Of a stretch of DNA of 7,462 nt, positions 1 through 6,367 are shown in pieces. The stretch comes from Alphaproteobacteria bacterium. Its GTDB lineage: Bacteria; Pseudomonadota; Alphaproteobacteria; ATCC43930; CGMCC-115725. Each line of letters opens with the position of its first letter. Position 1 is the first letter of the stretch. The position numbers were made by a program, and so were the translations under genes. The notes under the pieces are model-generated. The model was not told the origin of the DNA. It was given only the letters and a program-made list of their open reading frames with translations, and did not search any database. The DNA is taken from the NCBI GenBank assembly GCA_017353855.1, contig JAFMSA010000193.1:1-7462 (forward strand). The letters are read 5' to 3'.

Positions 1-309
1 ACGCTTGCCGAGGATATCCCAGGAAGCGATCTCGATCGCGCTCCATGCCGCCATCAACTCGGGCGAGCCGCGCTTGATCGCGAAATCCTCGAACATGACC
101 TGCCCGGTGTGCCGGATGTTGAACGCACTGCGGCCTATCACATGCGGCGCCATTGCCTCGATGCATGCGGCGACAACCTTCTCCTTGGCGTGTGTGACAT
201 AGGCTTCGCCCCAGCCGTAGAGGCCGTCTTCGGTTTCAACGCGGCAAAACAGCAGGTCCTTCGAACTGCCGGTCCCGAGTATGAAAGTTTCGATGCGCGC
301 GATCTTCAT
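1..309 (-). CDS. Mandelate racemase/muconate lactonizing enzyme family protein, N-terminal part (partial)
   Basis: The frame is open from an ATG at 309-307 to the left edge, giving the first 103 residues; the rest lies outside the window. The protein begins MKIARIETFILGTG, carries YGWGEAYVTHAKEK near residues 31-44, and reaches SAIEIASWDILGK at about 90-102. These fit the N-terminal capping domain of the enolase superfamily MR/MLE group, where this last motif precedes the barrel. Known members abstract a proton alpha to a carboxylate in a Mg-dependent dehydration, racemization or cycloisomerization, often of sugar acids. The barrel with the metal ligands and catalytic Lys/His is not in view, so the reaction cannot be named. 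A GGAGGG Shine-Dalgarno (plus 315-320) sits 5 nt before the ATG and supports this start. The gene follows the histidine kinase by 41 bp on the same strand, so co-transcription is possible. Confidence 0.86.
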   Translation of the reverse strand, partial: MKIARIETFILGTGSSKDLLFCRVETEDGLYGWGEAYVTHAKEKVVAACIEAMAPHVIGRSAFNIRHTGQVMFEDFAIKRGSPELMAAWSAIEIASWDILGKR

Positions 310-350
310 GCCCGCCCTCCGCTGGTTGGCCCGGCCCCCACCCGACAGCC

Positions 351-2780
351 TCACGGCACTCGGGTCAAGAGCGCAGCCGGCTGTGTGTCCAATGCCTCAC
401 GGATCGCGCGAGCCAGGCTGGCAAGCTGATAGGGCTTGCGCAGGACCGGCAGACCGCTCGCCGGGATGTTCGCCGCCTTCGCATAACCGCTCGTCAGCAG
501 AACCGCGGTCTGCGGGCATTGCTCCTTGACCCGCTGCGCCAGCGCCAGGCCGTCGAGGTCCCCGGGCATGACGATGTCCGTAAACACCAGATCGACGGCC
601 TCACCCGATGCGAGGAACTGCAGTGCGGCGGCGACCGATTGGGCATGAAACACCCGGTAGCCGAGGTGCTCCAGCAGCGCGCCGGCGATTTCCCGGACCT
701 CCGGATTGTCCTCAACCAGCAGAATGGCTTCGTCCCCGCGCGGCGGTTCGCCTTCGACGATCAGTTGCCCGCCGAGCCGGCTATAGCTGCGGGGCAGGTA
801 AATGGTCACGCCGGTGCCGCTTCCCACCTCGCTGCTGATCGTCACGGTCCCGCCCGACTGCCTGGTCAGGCCATAAACCTGCGACAATCCCAACCCGGTC
901 CCCTTGTCGAGCTGCTTGGTCGTAAAAAACGGCTCGAACACTTTCGGCAAGATGTCGGCCTCGATCCCTCTCCCGGTATCCGTGACTGTCAGCGCGACAA
1001 ATTCTCCGCACAGTCCATCCGGCGCGTCATCGGCCTCAAGGCACAGATTTCTGGCCGTGATCGTGATCGTCCCGCCTGCAGGCATCGCGTCCCGCGCGTT
1101 GACGACCAGGTTTATCAGCGCGAGCTCGAACCCATGAATATCGACCGCGACCGGCCACACACTGCGCGCGATGTCGATCACCAGCTTGATGTCGCCGCGG
1201 GCCGAGCTGACGAGCAGATCGCGGAATTCCATAAGCCGTTGGCGCAGGCTGACGACGACCGGGTTCAGAGTTTGACGGCGGGAGAAAGCGAGTAGCTGAC
1301 GCGTGAGATTTTCGCCACGTGCGGCGGCGACCTCGATCGCCTCGACCGACCGCAAGTCCGGTGGCTCGTGAAGCCGCCGTTTAAGCATCTGTGCGTTGCC
1401 GCTTACGACCATCAGCATGTTGTTGAAGTCGTGCGCAATACCGCCGGTCAGCTGGCCCAGCGCCTCCATCTTCTGCGACTGCGCGAGCTGCTCCTGCGCG
1501 CGCTGCAGTTTGACCCTGGCCTCATGGCGCTCGGTGACATCGCGCACGATTTTCGCGAACCCGATGAGCTCGCCTTCCTCGTCGCGGATGGCGTCGATCA
1601 CCACCGCGGCCAGGAACGCTGACCCGTCTTTGCGGACGCGCCAGCCGTCTTGTTCGTAACTTCCCGCGGCTGCCGTCATTGCAAGCGCCCGTTCAGGAGC
1701 ACCCGCCGCCCGATCGGCCGCCGTGTAAAAACGTGAGAAGTGCTGGCCGACGATTTCCGCCTCGGTATAGCCCTTTATGCGCTGCGCTCCGGCGTTCCAG
1801 CCCGATACCACGCCGTGCGCGTCGAGACGGATCAGCGCGTGATCGGTAGCGGCTTCGGCGAACAACCGGAACTGGCGCTCGCTTTCGCGTAACGCCTCCG
1901 CAGCCAGCTTCTCGGCAGTAACGTCACGGCCGATTACATAGATCAGTCCGTTTTCTGCCGTCAGCGTCCAGGCGAGCCAGCGCCACGAGCCGTCCTTGTG
2001 GCGAAAGCGGTTCTCCAGGCGCACGGTCGGCACACCCTCGGCAAGCCGTCTGCGGCCTGCCAGGGAATGCTCCGCATCATCGGGATGCCGCAGCTCGCTG
2101 ACGTGCATCCTCTTGATCTCGTCCTCGCTCCAGCCGAGAAGAGTGGTCCAGGCCGGATTGACGCTCGTGAGGTAGCCCTCGAAATTGGACACGCCCAGAA
2201 GCTCTTCGCAGACTTCCCAAATCCGGTTCCGCTCCCTCGTGCGCTCAACGACTTCCGTTTCCAGCCTTTGGTTGTGAACGCGCAATGCCTCTTCTTCGCG
2301 CACCCGCTCGGTCGTCTCGACACAAGTGACGAGAATGCCGGCGATACCGTTCGCAGCATCGGCGTCCGGGATCGGGCTGTAACTGATCGTAAACCGCGCC
2401 TCCTCGGCGGTTGTCCCTTCCCGCTGCACGGTCCATGTGAGATCCTCGGCAAAGAGCGCCGCGCGTTCTCCCCGAAGGATCGCCTCATTGAGAGGACCAA
2501 GCTCCGGGTAGATCTCCCACCAGACCTCGCGCAGCGGGTGGCCCAGAGCCTCGGGATGCTTGTCACGGAGAATTGATCGATAGGCGTCGTTGTAGATCAG
2601 AACCAGTTCCGGGCCCCATCGGATCGCCATCGGAAAACCCGAGGCGAGGATTAACGCGACGGCGAGCTTCAGGCTTTGCGGCCAGTCTTCCCTGTTGCCG
2701 AGCGGCGTGGAGGACCAGTCCAATTCGTCGATCCGCCGAGCCATCTCTCCCGGCGGGCCTTTCTTGACGGAACGAGTCAT
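351..2780 (-). CDS. Cytoplasmic hybrid sensor histidine kinase: three PAS domains, HisKA/HATPase, C-terminal receiver
   Basis: 809 residues with no transmembrane segment, so a soluble sensor. In order: an N-terminal PAS-like domain (about 20-160, beginning LDWSSTPLGNREDWPQS), a short helical linker (160-187), a second PAS with PAC end (about 188-292, WxxxLGWSEDE and DVTAEK), a third PAS/PAC (about 301-420, ending VRDVTERHE), and a coiled linker. The HisKA H-box is GGIAHDFNN with phospho-His 450. The HATPase carries an N-box (NLVVNARDA, N561), G1 DTGRGI (601), F-box FEPFF (615-619) and G2 GTGLGL (627-632). The receiver (about 684-797) has E690/D691, phosphoacceptor D735 in FTDIVMP, T763 and K782. 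All catalytic motifs are intact. Phosphate should pass from H450 to D735 and on to a partner, since no DNA-binding output is present. No standalone regulator lies in the window. The signal is unknown. Start: the ATG at 2780 has only a weak GAGAAAG upstream; Met13 (2744) has GGGAGAG but too close, so the start is not settled. Confidence 0.95.
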   Translation of the reverse strand: MTRSVKKGPPGEMARRIDELDWSSTPLGNREDWPQSLKLAVALILASGFPMAIRWGPELVLIYNDAYRSILRDKHPEALGHPLREVWWEIYPELGPLNEAILRGERAALFAEDLTWTVQREGTTAEEARFTISYSPIPDADAANGIAGILVTCVETTERVREEEALRVHNQRLETEVVERTRERNRIWEVCEELLGVSNFEGYLTSVNPAWTTLLGWSEDEIKRMHVSELRHPDDAEHSLAGRRRLAEGVPTVRLENRFRHKDGSWRWLAWTLTAENGLIYVIGRDVTAEKLAAEALRESERQFRLFAEAATDHALIRLDAHGVVSGWNAGAQRIKGYTEAEIVGQHFSRFYTAADRAAGAPERALAMTAAAGSYEQDGWRVRKDGSAFLAAVVIDAIRDEEGELIGFAKIVRDVTERHEARVKLQRAQEQLAQSQKMEALGQLTGGIAHDFNNMLMVVSGNAQMLKRRLHEPPDLRSVEAIEVAAARGENLTRQLLAFSRRQTLNPVVVSLRQRLMEFRDLLVSSARGDIKLVIDIARSVWPVAVDIHGFELALINLVVNARDAMPAGGTITITARNLCLEADDAPDGLCGEFVALTVTDTGRGIEADILPKVFEPFFTTKQLDKGTGLGLSQVYGLTRQSGGTVTISSEVGSGTGVTIYLPRSYSRLGGQLIVEGEPPRGDEAILLVEDNPEVREIAGALLEHLGYRVFHAQSVAAALQFLASGEAVDLVFTDIVMPGDLDGLALAQRVKEQCPQTAVLLTSGYAKAANIPASGLPVLRKPYQLASLARAIREALDTQPAALLTRVP

Positions 2781-2919
2781 CGTCGAGGCCGGGCTTTCTC
2801 GCCGGCCGTCGCCGGCGCGTAAAACACAGGTTCGCGCAGATTATGCCCAGCGAGCTTTGCTGTGCTAGACTTGCCTTGAAGCAGGCTACCACCCCTTCCT
2901 TCCAAAGGAGCCGAGGGCG
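2781..2919. promoter_or_regulatory. Divergent intergenic region between the kinase and amidohydrolase genes
   Basis: This 139-bp gap must hold the promoters of both divergent genes. Toward the kinase (minus strand) there is CATAAT at 2845-2840, five of six matches to a sigma-70 -10 box, with only a poor -35 (CTAGCA, 17 nt upstream). The resulting leader would be roughly 50 nt and would include the stem-loop at 2800-2817. Toward the amidohydrolase the best -10 candidate is TAGACT at 2866-2871, without a good -35. A clear Shine-Dalgarno AAAGGAG lies at 2904-2910, 9 nt before the amidohydrolase ATG. No recognised operator could be named. The presence of promoters follows from the gene layout; the individual boxes are weak guesses. 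Confidence 0.4.
2800..2817. repeat. 7-bp perfect stem-loop (CGCCGGC / GCCGGCG)
   Basis: CGCCGGC at 2800-2806 and GCCGGCG at 2811-2817 are exact reverse complements around the 4-nt loop CGTC. The element lies 20-37 nt upstream of the kinase start codon, so it would fall in the kinase leader RNA if the CATAAT box at 2845-2840 is the promoter. It could be an operator half-site pair or an RNA hairpin affecting translation. GC-rich DNA makes such stems by chance fairly often, so the function is open. Confidence 0.35.
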
Positions 2920-4287
2920 ATGAGGACATTTGTTCGTTGTGGCCACCTTTTCACCGGGCGCGAGGACGATGCCCGCGCCTGCGGGATGCTGGTGCTCGAC
3001 GAGCAAGGCACGATTGAATACGCCGGCGTCGAGGCGGGGGCGCCGAGGCGCGTGCGCAGCGACCGGCTGCACGATTATTCCCGGTGCTTTGTCATGCCCG
3101 GGCTCATCGACGTCCACACTCATCTCGCCTATGGCAACGCCAAGAGCGAGGAGGACATCGACCTCTACAGCCCCCTTGAGTTCCGTACCCTGCGGGGCAT
3201 GTTCTTTGCCCAGAAAGTCGCCGCCGCCGGAGTTACCGCGATCTGCTCGCCGGGCGATGCCGGGCAGATAAGCCTGTCGATCCGCAACGCGGTCCGCGCC
3301 GGGTTGTTCGATGGCCCGCGCGTGATGGCGGCGGGCCGGTATTTGACGACGCATCAAGGCCTGACCGACTGGTACCCGAGCTGGATCGGCGCGCCCGAAA
3401 CCTCGATCGGCAAGCTGGTCGCGACCGCTGCCGAAGCCGTCGAAGAGATCCGCCGCCAGGTCAAGGACGGTGTGGATTGCATCAAGATCGCGCTCGACGG
3501 AATTCAGCGTCGCGGCAACGGCGAACTCATCGCGGCCTTCACTCAGGAAGAGACCGACATCATGGTGCGTGAGACCCACCGCCTCGGCAAGAAGGCGGTC
3601 GCGCACGCCCGGGGCCGCGAGGCGACGCTCTACGCTGCCCGCGCCGGGATCGATCTGATCTTCCACGCCAACCAGCTCGATGACGAGTGCATCGATGCGA
3701 TGCTGGAGACGGGAAGCACGATCTCGCCGACCCTCACCCACCCGCGCAATACGGTCGATTTTACGCAGCCCCACGAACCGGCATATCTAAAAGGCCGACC
3801 CGACCACGTTCAGCGCGAGTACGAGATCGGCTGCACCAATTGGAAGAAGGCGCGCGCCGCGGGTGTGCCGATCCTCACAGGGACCGACACCGGCTTTGCC
3901 GTGACGCCCTATGGCGAGTGGCATGCCCGCGAACTCGAGCTCTTTGTCGAGGATCTGGGGTTCACGCCGGCTGCGGCGCTTCGGGCGGCGACCGAAGTCA
4001 ATGCCGGATTCATGACCGAAGGCCATCGCATCGGCGTATTGGAACCCGGCCGCACCGCCGATTTCATTGCCCTCGACACCTCGCCGCTGGCCGACATCCG
4101 GGTGCTGCAGGACAGGCGGCACCTGCACGCGGTGCATATCGCCGGCAAAAAGATCGAAATTCCCGACCGCGCCTACGACCCGCGTCAGGTGAGCGATTTT
4201 TCGCTCTCAAACTGGACCGACCTCTATACCCAAGCGCGGGTTGCCGAGCTGCGGCGACAGACGCCACAACTCGCGGCAGCAGAATAG
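2920..4287 (+). CDS. Binuclear metal-dependent amidohydrolase (imidazolonepropionase-like / Xaa-Lys/Arg dipeptidase-like)
   Basis: 455 residues, a usual length for the family. The N-terminal beta-sandwich leads into the hallmark PGLIDVHTH (60-68). The full subtype I ligand set can be read: H66 and H68 on strand 1, K189 in CIKIALDG as the likely carboxylated bridging lysine, H229 in VAHARG, H249 in IFHAN, and the catalytic D323 in LTGTDTG. A C-terminal return to the sandwich is marked by GVLEPGRTADFIALD (372-386). The bridging lysine separates it from the mononuclear imidazolonepropionase and favours the carboxypeptidase/prolidase-like branch (the Cc2672 and Sgx9260 type enzymes that cut dipeptides at C-terminal Lys/Arg), although relatives also act on other amides, lactones and organophosphates. 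The substrate is therefore not fixed. No signal peptide is seen, so it is probably cytoplasmic. AAAGGAG 9 nt upstream supports the start. It is the only plus-strand gene in the window and is divergent from the kinase. Confidence 0.92.
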   Translation: MRTFVRCGHLFTGREDDARACGMLVLDEQGTIEYAGVEAGAPRRVRSDRLHDYSRCFVMPGLIDVHTHLAYGNAKSEEDIDLYSPLEFRTLRGMFFAQKVAAAGVTAICSPGDAGQISLSIRNAVRAGLFDGPRVMAAGRYLTTHQGLTDWYPSWIGAPETSIGKLVATAAEAVEEIRRQVKDGVDCIKIALDGIQRRGNGELIAAFTQEETDIMVRETHRLGKKAVAHARGREATLYAARAGIDLIFHANQLDDECIDAMLETGSTISPTLTHPRNTVDFTQPHEPAYLKGRPDHVQREYEIGCTNWKKARAAGVPILTGTDTGFAVTPYGEWHARELELFVEDLGFTPAAALRAATEVNAGFMTEGHRIGVLEPGRTADFIALDTSPLADIRVLQDRRHLHAVHIAGKKIEIPDRAYDPRQVSDFSLSNWTDLYTQARVAELRRQTPQLAAAE

Positions 4288-4310
4288 GGCGGCGGGGCGG
4301 CTGCCGCACG
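4286..4310. repeat. Imperfect 25-nt direct repeat, copy 1 (partner at 4704-4728)
   Basis: Position-by-position comparison with 4704-4728 gives 20 identical bases of 25. Both begin AGGGCGG and both end in the exact 10-mer CTGCCGCACG; the five differences are in the middle. This copy begins inside the amidohydrolase stop codon. The copies are 418 bp apart and bracket most of the gene-free gap. This could mark an old insertion or duplication, or be chance similarity between GC-rich segments. Confidence 0.3.
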
Positions 4311-4429
4311 GTCACTCCGAAGCACGGGCACGGACAGTCGCGCACCCGCCTTTGACGGAATTGTCGACTTAACCTCGCTCGGGGATTTCCGGGTCGCGGC
4401 CGGGCTGATGCGGGAGGAGCATCTCGCGG

Positions 4430-4483
4430 TGACCGGTTCCGGGCCGGCCGGTCAGCCCGCTGCGCTCAAGCGGGCGAAGCCCG
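4430..4483. repeat. Cluster of adjacent stem-loops in the convergent gap
   Basis: Three inverted repeats lie head to tail. TGACCGG (4430-4436) pairs with CCGGTCA (4448-4454) over an 11-nt loop. GCCCGCT (4455-4461) pairs with AGCGGGC (4469-4475) over 7 nt. CGGGC (4471-4475) pairs with GCCCG (4479-4483) over GAA and competes with the second stem. The first loop also contains most of the 8-bp palindrome GGCCGGCC (4442-4449). On the plus strand the cluster is followed by ATAAAAA rather than a T-run, and on the minus strand the T-run (TTTTTAT) comes before the stems, so it is not a canonical intrinsic terminator. A role in transcript ending or 3'-end protection, or a dispersed REP-like element, would fit its location between convergent genes. 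Confidence 0.5.
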
Positions 4484-4703
4484 ATAAAAAGCGGTGTCGC
4501 GGAAGGCGTCGTGGGGGCTGCAGCGACAGCGAGCGGTCGGGCTCGAGCTTCCCGGCGTCGCTCGCACGAATTCCACCATCGATGCGATGCGGCCCGTGCT
4601 CCACCCCAGGCGCCAAGCGCCAGGGTTGTCGTGAAGACCGCCTCGCAGCCTCGCACGATAGCGCGAAACGATGCCGGCGCATCCTCTTGCTCATTGCTTG
4701 ATC

Positions 4704-4728
4704 AGGGCGGGCAGGACGCTGCCGCACG
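4704..4728. repeat. Imperfect 25-nt direct repeat, copy 2 (partner at 4286-4310)
   Basis: This is the second copy of the AGGGCGG...CTGCCGCACG repeat, matching 20 of 25 bases of the first. It lies just after a TGA (4699-4701) that closes an unconvincing plus-strand frame. It has no evident partner elsewhere in the window. Confidence 0.3.
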
Positions 4729-4890
4729 ACACGGCGCCGTGAGACCGCGCCCAAGAGACGCGTTGCGATAGACCTTCGCCAAATGCTCTGCGAAGTCCCT
4801 CCGGATCAGGCCAATCGCGGCCGCGTTGCCCGGCGGTCCCCCCGCCCGGCGAAGAAGCGGCGGGCATTCCAACCGACGGACGGCGGATTC

Positions 4891-5703
4891 TCAGCGCGTC
4901 TGACGGTGCACGAAATCGGCTATCAGGCCGAGCGCCCGCTGGGCGTCCGGTGATGCTGGATCCCGCGCGATGAAGGCGTGCGGTTGCCCTTCGAATTCGT
5001 GAAAGGCGATCGAACCGCCGGCCTTGCCGTACGCGGCTGCAAAATTGGCGGCCATCTCCGGGGTCAAATTGTCGTCGGCAGTGCCTTGCATGATCAGCGC
5101 GGGCGGCTTCTCGACCAACTCGCCGCGGTCGAGTATCAGCTGCGGGTTCCCTTCGGCCATCGCCGCCTCGGAGGGCCAGAACTGACGGTGCGCAGCGACC
5201 AGGCGGTCGTTGCCGCGCTCGCCCACCGCGCGGAAACGGGCGAGCGGGTCGGCGACCGGCCAGCAGGCGATCGCAAAGGCGAGGCTCGCATCGCTGGCCG
5301 CTAGCGGGCGCGCAGCATAGCGCGCCTCACGCGGACGCAGCGCGTTGAGTAGCAGGAGGTGACCGCCGGAGGATGTGCCGAGCCCGCCGACCAGCTCTGC
5401 TCGCGTGGCGAACCTCTCGGCATTCGCCTTCAGGAAGCGGATCGCGAAATTCACATCGGCCACACTCTCCGGGTAGCCGGCGACTGGCGGCATCCGGAAA
5501 TCGACCGAAAGCACGACAATGCCTTCGGCCGCGAGATATTCCGCGATCGCGACATTGTTGAACCGGTCGCCCGACGTCCATGCGCCGCCATGCACCTCGA
5601 GCACCGCCGGAAACGGGCCCCGCCCCTCCGGACGGTAGAACCGGGCGAGCAAGGAAGTGCTGCCGGCGCGAAGATATTCGAGGTCTTCAGTGTGAAGCGC
5701 CAT
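4891..5703 (-). CDS. Alpha/beta-hydrolase, esterase/lipase type (HGG oxyanion motif)
   Basis: 270 residues from the chosen start. HGGAW at 38-42 is the oxyanion-hole motif of the HSL/BD-FAE-type esterases, the nucleophile elbow is GTSSG with Ser111, the probable acid is Asp210 in GTADDN, and the base is His242 in QPHAF. The triad order and spacing are complete. The expected reaction is hydrolysis of a carboxylic ester or similar small substrate; the actual substrate cannot be told. No signal peptide or membrane segment is seen, so it is probably cytoplasmic. The frame is open further upstream to an ATG at 5847, but that 48-residue extension is basic, low in motif content and overlaps the preceding gene. 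Met at 5703 has GAGGAG 5 nt upstream and begins where hydrolase homology should start. The gene lies 46 bp after the exported two-module protein on the same strand, suggesting one transcript. Confidence 0.9.
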   Translation of the reverse strand: MALHTEDLEYLRAGSTSLLARFYRPEGRGPFPAVLEVHGGAWTSGDRFNNVAIAEYLAAEGIVVLSVDFRMPPVAGYPESVADVNFAIRFLKANAERFATRAELVGGLGTSSGGHLLLLNALRPREARYAARPLAASDASLAFAIACWPVADPLARFRAVGERGNDRLVAAHRQFWPSEAAMAEGNPQLILDRGELVEKPPALIMQGTADDNLTPEMAANFAAAYGKAGGSIAFHEFEGQPHAFIARDPASPDAQRALGLIADFVHRQTR

Positions 5704-5708
5704 GTTAG

Positions 5709-5714
5709 CTCCTC
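5709..5714 (-). promoter_or_regulatory. Shine-Dalgarno that sets the alpha/beta-hydrolase start
   Basis: The minus strand reads GAGGAGCTAACATG, a strong Shine-Dalgarno with a 5-nt spacer before the ATG at 5703. It is the reason for preferring this start over the in-frame ATG at 5847, which lies inside the upstream gene. Confidence 0.75.
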
Positions 5715-5749
5715 GAAGCTTGGACAGCCTCCCGCGATCCCCCGCTTTA

Positions 5750-6367
5750 TCACATCGGCGGCTTGACCCCGTCCTTTTCGGCAGTGACGCGGGCCGCTGA
5801 AAGGCCGCCGTCCGGCTTTTTCTGTGCAACGATAAAAATTGCCGCACCCGGCTTCAGCAGGCCCGCATCTCCACTGCCGTAACCAAAGACGGGTGTCTGC
5901 GGATCGATAACGATTTCGGATTCGCCCCCCTTATAGGTGACTTTCACGACGTGCCCCTTGGGCGCGTTGCTGATGCCCGCGACGGTGGCGTTGGTCATCA
6001 GGCTCTGGGGAACAAGATCCCACGCGAACTGACCCTCCGCCGTCCCGCGAAGCGCCTCGGGAAAGATGCGGACCTCCTTGGCATGCAGCTTGCCGTCGGT
6101 GCCTTTGATTGACGTCGCCGCGATGTAGTCGCCGGCCTTTATGTCCGCGAGGCTCTTCTTGACCAGAAAGGACACCGCGAAGCCCGGTGCCAGCGTGATC
6201 GATAATTCCGGGCCTTCGCGCGATTTGACGGTAAGGATTTGGCCGTGGAGCTTTTCGACCGTGCCGCGCACGCGGCTCGGCGTGCCTCCCGGCGGGTTCT
6301 GAGCGGCAGCCGGTAGAGCCAGCAGGCCGATGAACGCCGCGGCGGCAACGAGAAGTTTTGACCGCAT
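5750..6367 (-). CDS. Exported two-module beta-rich protein, DUF5666-like
   Basis: 205 residues. The N-terminus MRSKLLVAAAAFIGLLALPAAA is a typical Sec signal peptide with likely cleavage after Ala22, so the mature protein is periplasmic or secreted. Two similar modules follow: about 33-103 (RVRGTVEKLHGQILTVKS...YIAATSIKGTDGKLHAKEVRIF) and about 127-197 (TVAGISNAPKGHVVKVTYKGG...IFIVAQKKPDGGLSAARVTAE). Each runs as a G-containing strand, a K/G turn, V-x-V strand, an acidic or polar ligand strand, a 'KPG/KAGD' turn, then 'DG.L.A..V', the pattern of small OB-like beta-barrels such as DUF5666. Biochemical function is unknown for this type. Two Trp/Phe-containing segments (113-117) link the modules. 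A GGGAGG Shine-Dalgarno (plus 6375-6380), 7 nt before the ATG, supports the start. It is followed at 46 bp by the alpha/beta-hydrolase. The DUF5666 link is by pattern only. Confidence 0.82.
   Translation of the reverse strand: MRSKLLVAAAAFIGLLALPAAAQNPPGGTPSRVRGTVEKLHGQILTVKSREGPELSITLAPGFAVSFLVKKSLADIKAGDYIAATSIKGTDGKLHAKEVRIFPEALRGTAEGQFAWDLVPQSLMTNATVAGISNAPKGHVVKVTYKGGESEIVIDPQTPVFGYGSGDAGLLKPGAAIFIVAQKKPDGGLSAARVTAEKDGVKPPM

Larger units (their letters stand above)
4288..4890. other. Gene-free gap between convergent genes (about 600 bp)
   Basis: This stretch lies between the 3' ends of the amidohydrolase (+) and the alpha/beta-hydrolase (-). Four overlapping open frames of 86-100 codons occur on both strands, but all are rich in Arg, Ala, Pro and Ser, show no motif and have no convincing ribosome binding site; I read them as chance frames in GC-rich DNA. 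A stretch on the minus strand from about 4849 to 4702 gives a somewhat more protein-like translation (IGLIRRDFAEHLAKVYRNA in part) and could be a gene remnant, but I do not recognise it. The region also holds a stem-loop cluster at 4430-4483 and an imperfect direct repeat with copies at 4286-4310 and 4704-4728. No intrinsic terminator with a proper T-tract was found for either gene. Confidence 0.6.

Noticed and set aside
519..1295. 258-codon plus-strand open frame inside the kinase gene
   Set aside because: It lies opposite the receiver and ATPase domains, whose motifs are intact on the minus strand; no ribosome binding site or recognisable motif.
1998..2576. 192-codon plus-strand and 201-codon minus-strand frames over the kinase PAS region
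   Set aside because: Both are out-of-frame shadows of the PAS-coding sequence, rich in Arg, Pro and Ala, with no motif.
2563..3774. 403-codon minus-strand open frame opposite the amidohydrolase
   Set aside because: It is antisense to a gene with a complete active site, is in a composition typical of GC-rich shadows, runs into the kinase's 5' end, and shows no domain motif.
4369..4771. Four overlapping frames of 86-100 codons in the gap
   Set aside because: They overlap each other on both strands, have low-complexity Arg/Ala/Ser/Pro composition, and none has a good ribosome binding site or motif.
4820..4860. GC-rich inverted repeat after the alpha/beta-hydrolase as an intrinsic terminator
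   Set aside because: The stem CCCGCC/GGCGGG is imperfect when extended and is not followed by a T-run on the minus strand.
5704..5847. 48-residue N-terminal extension of the alpha/beta-hydrolase
   Set aside because: It overlaps the end of the upstream gene in another frame, is basic without a signal peptide pattern, and lacks a ribosome binding site, while the ATG at 5703 has GAGGAG at 5 nt.
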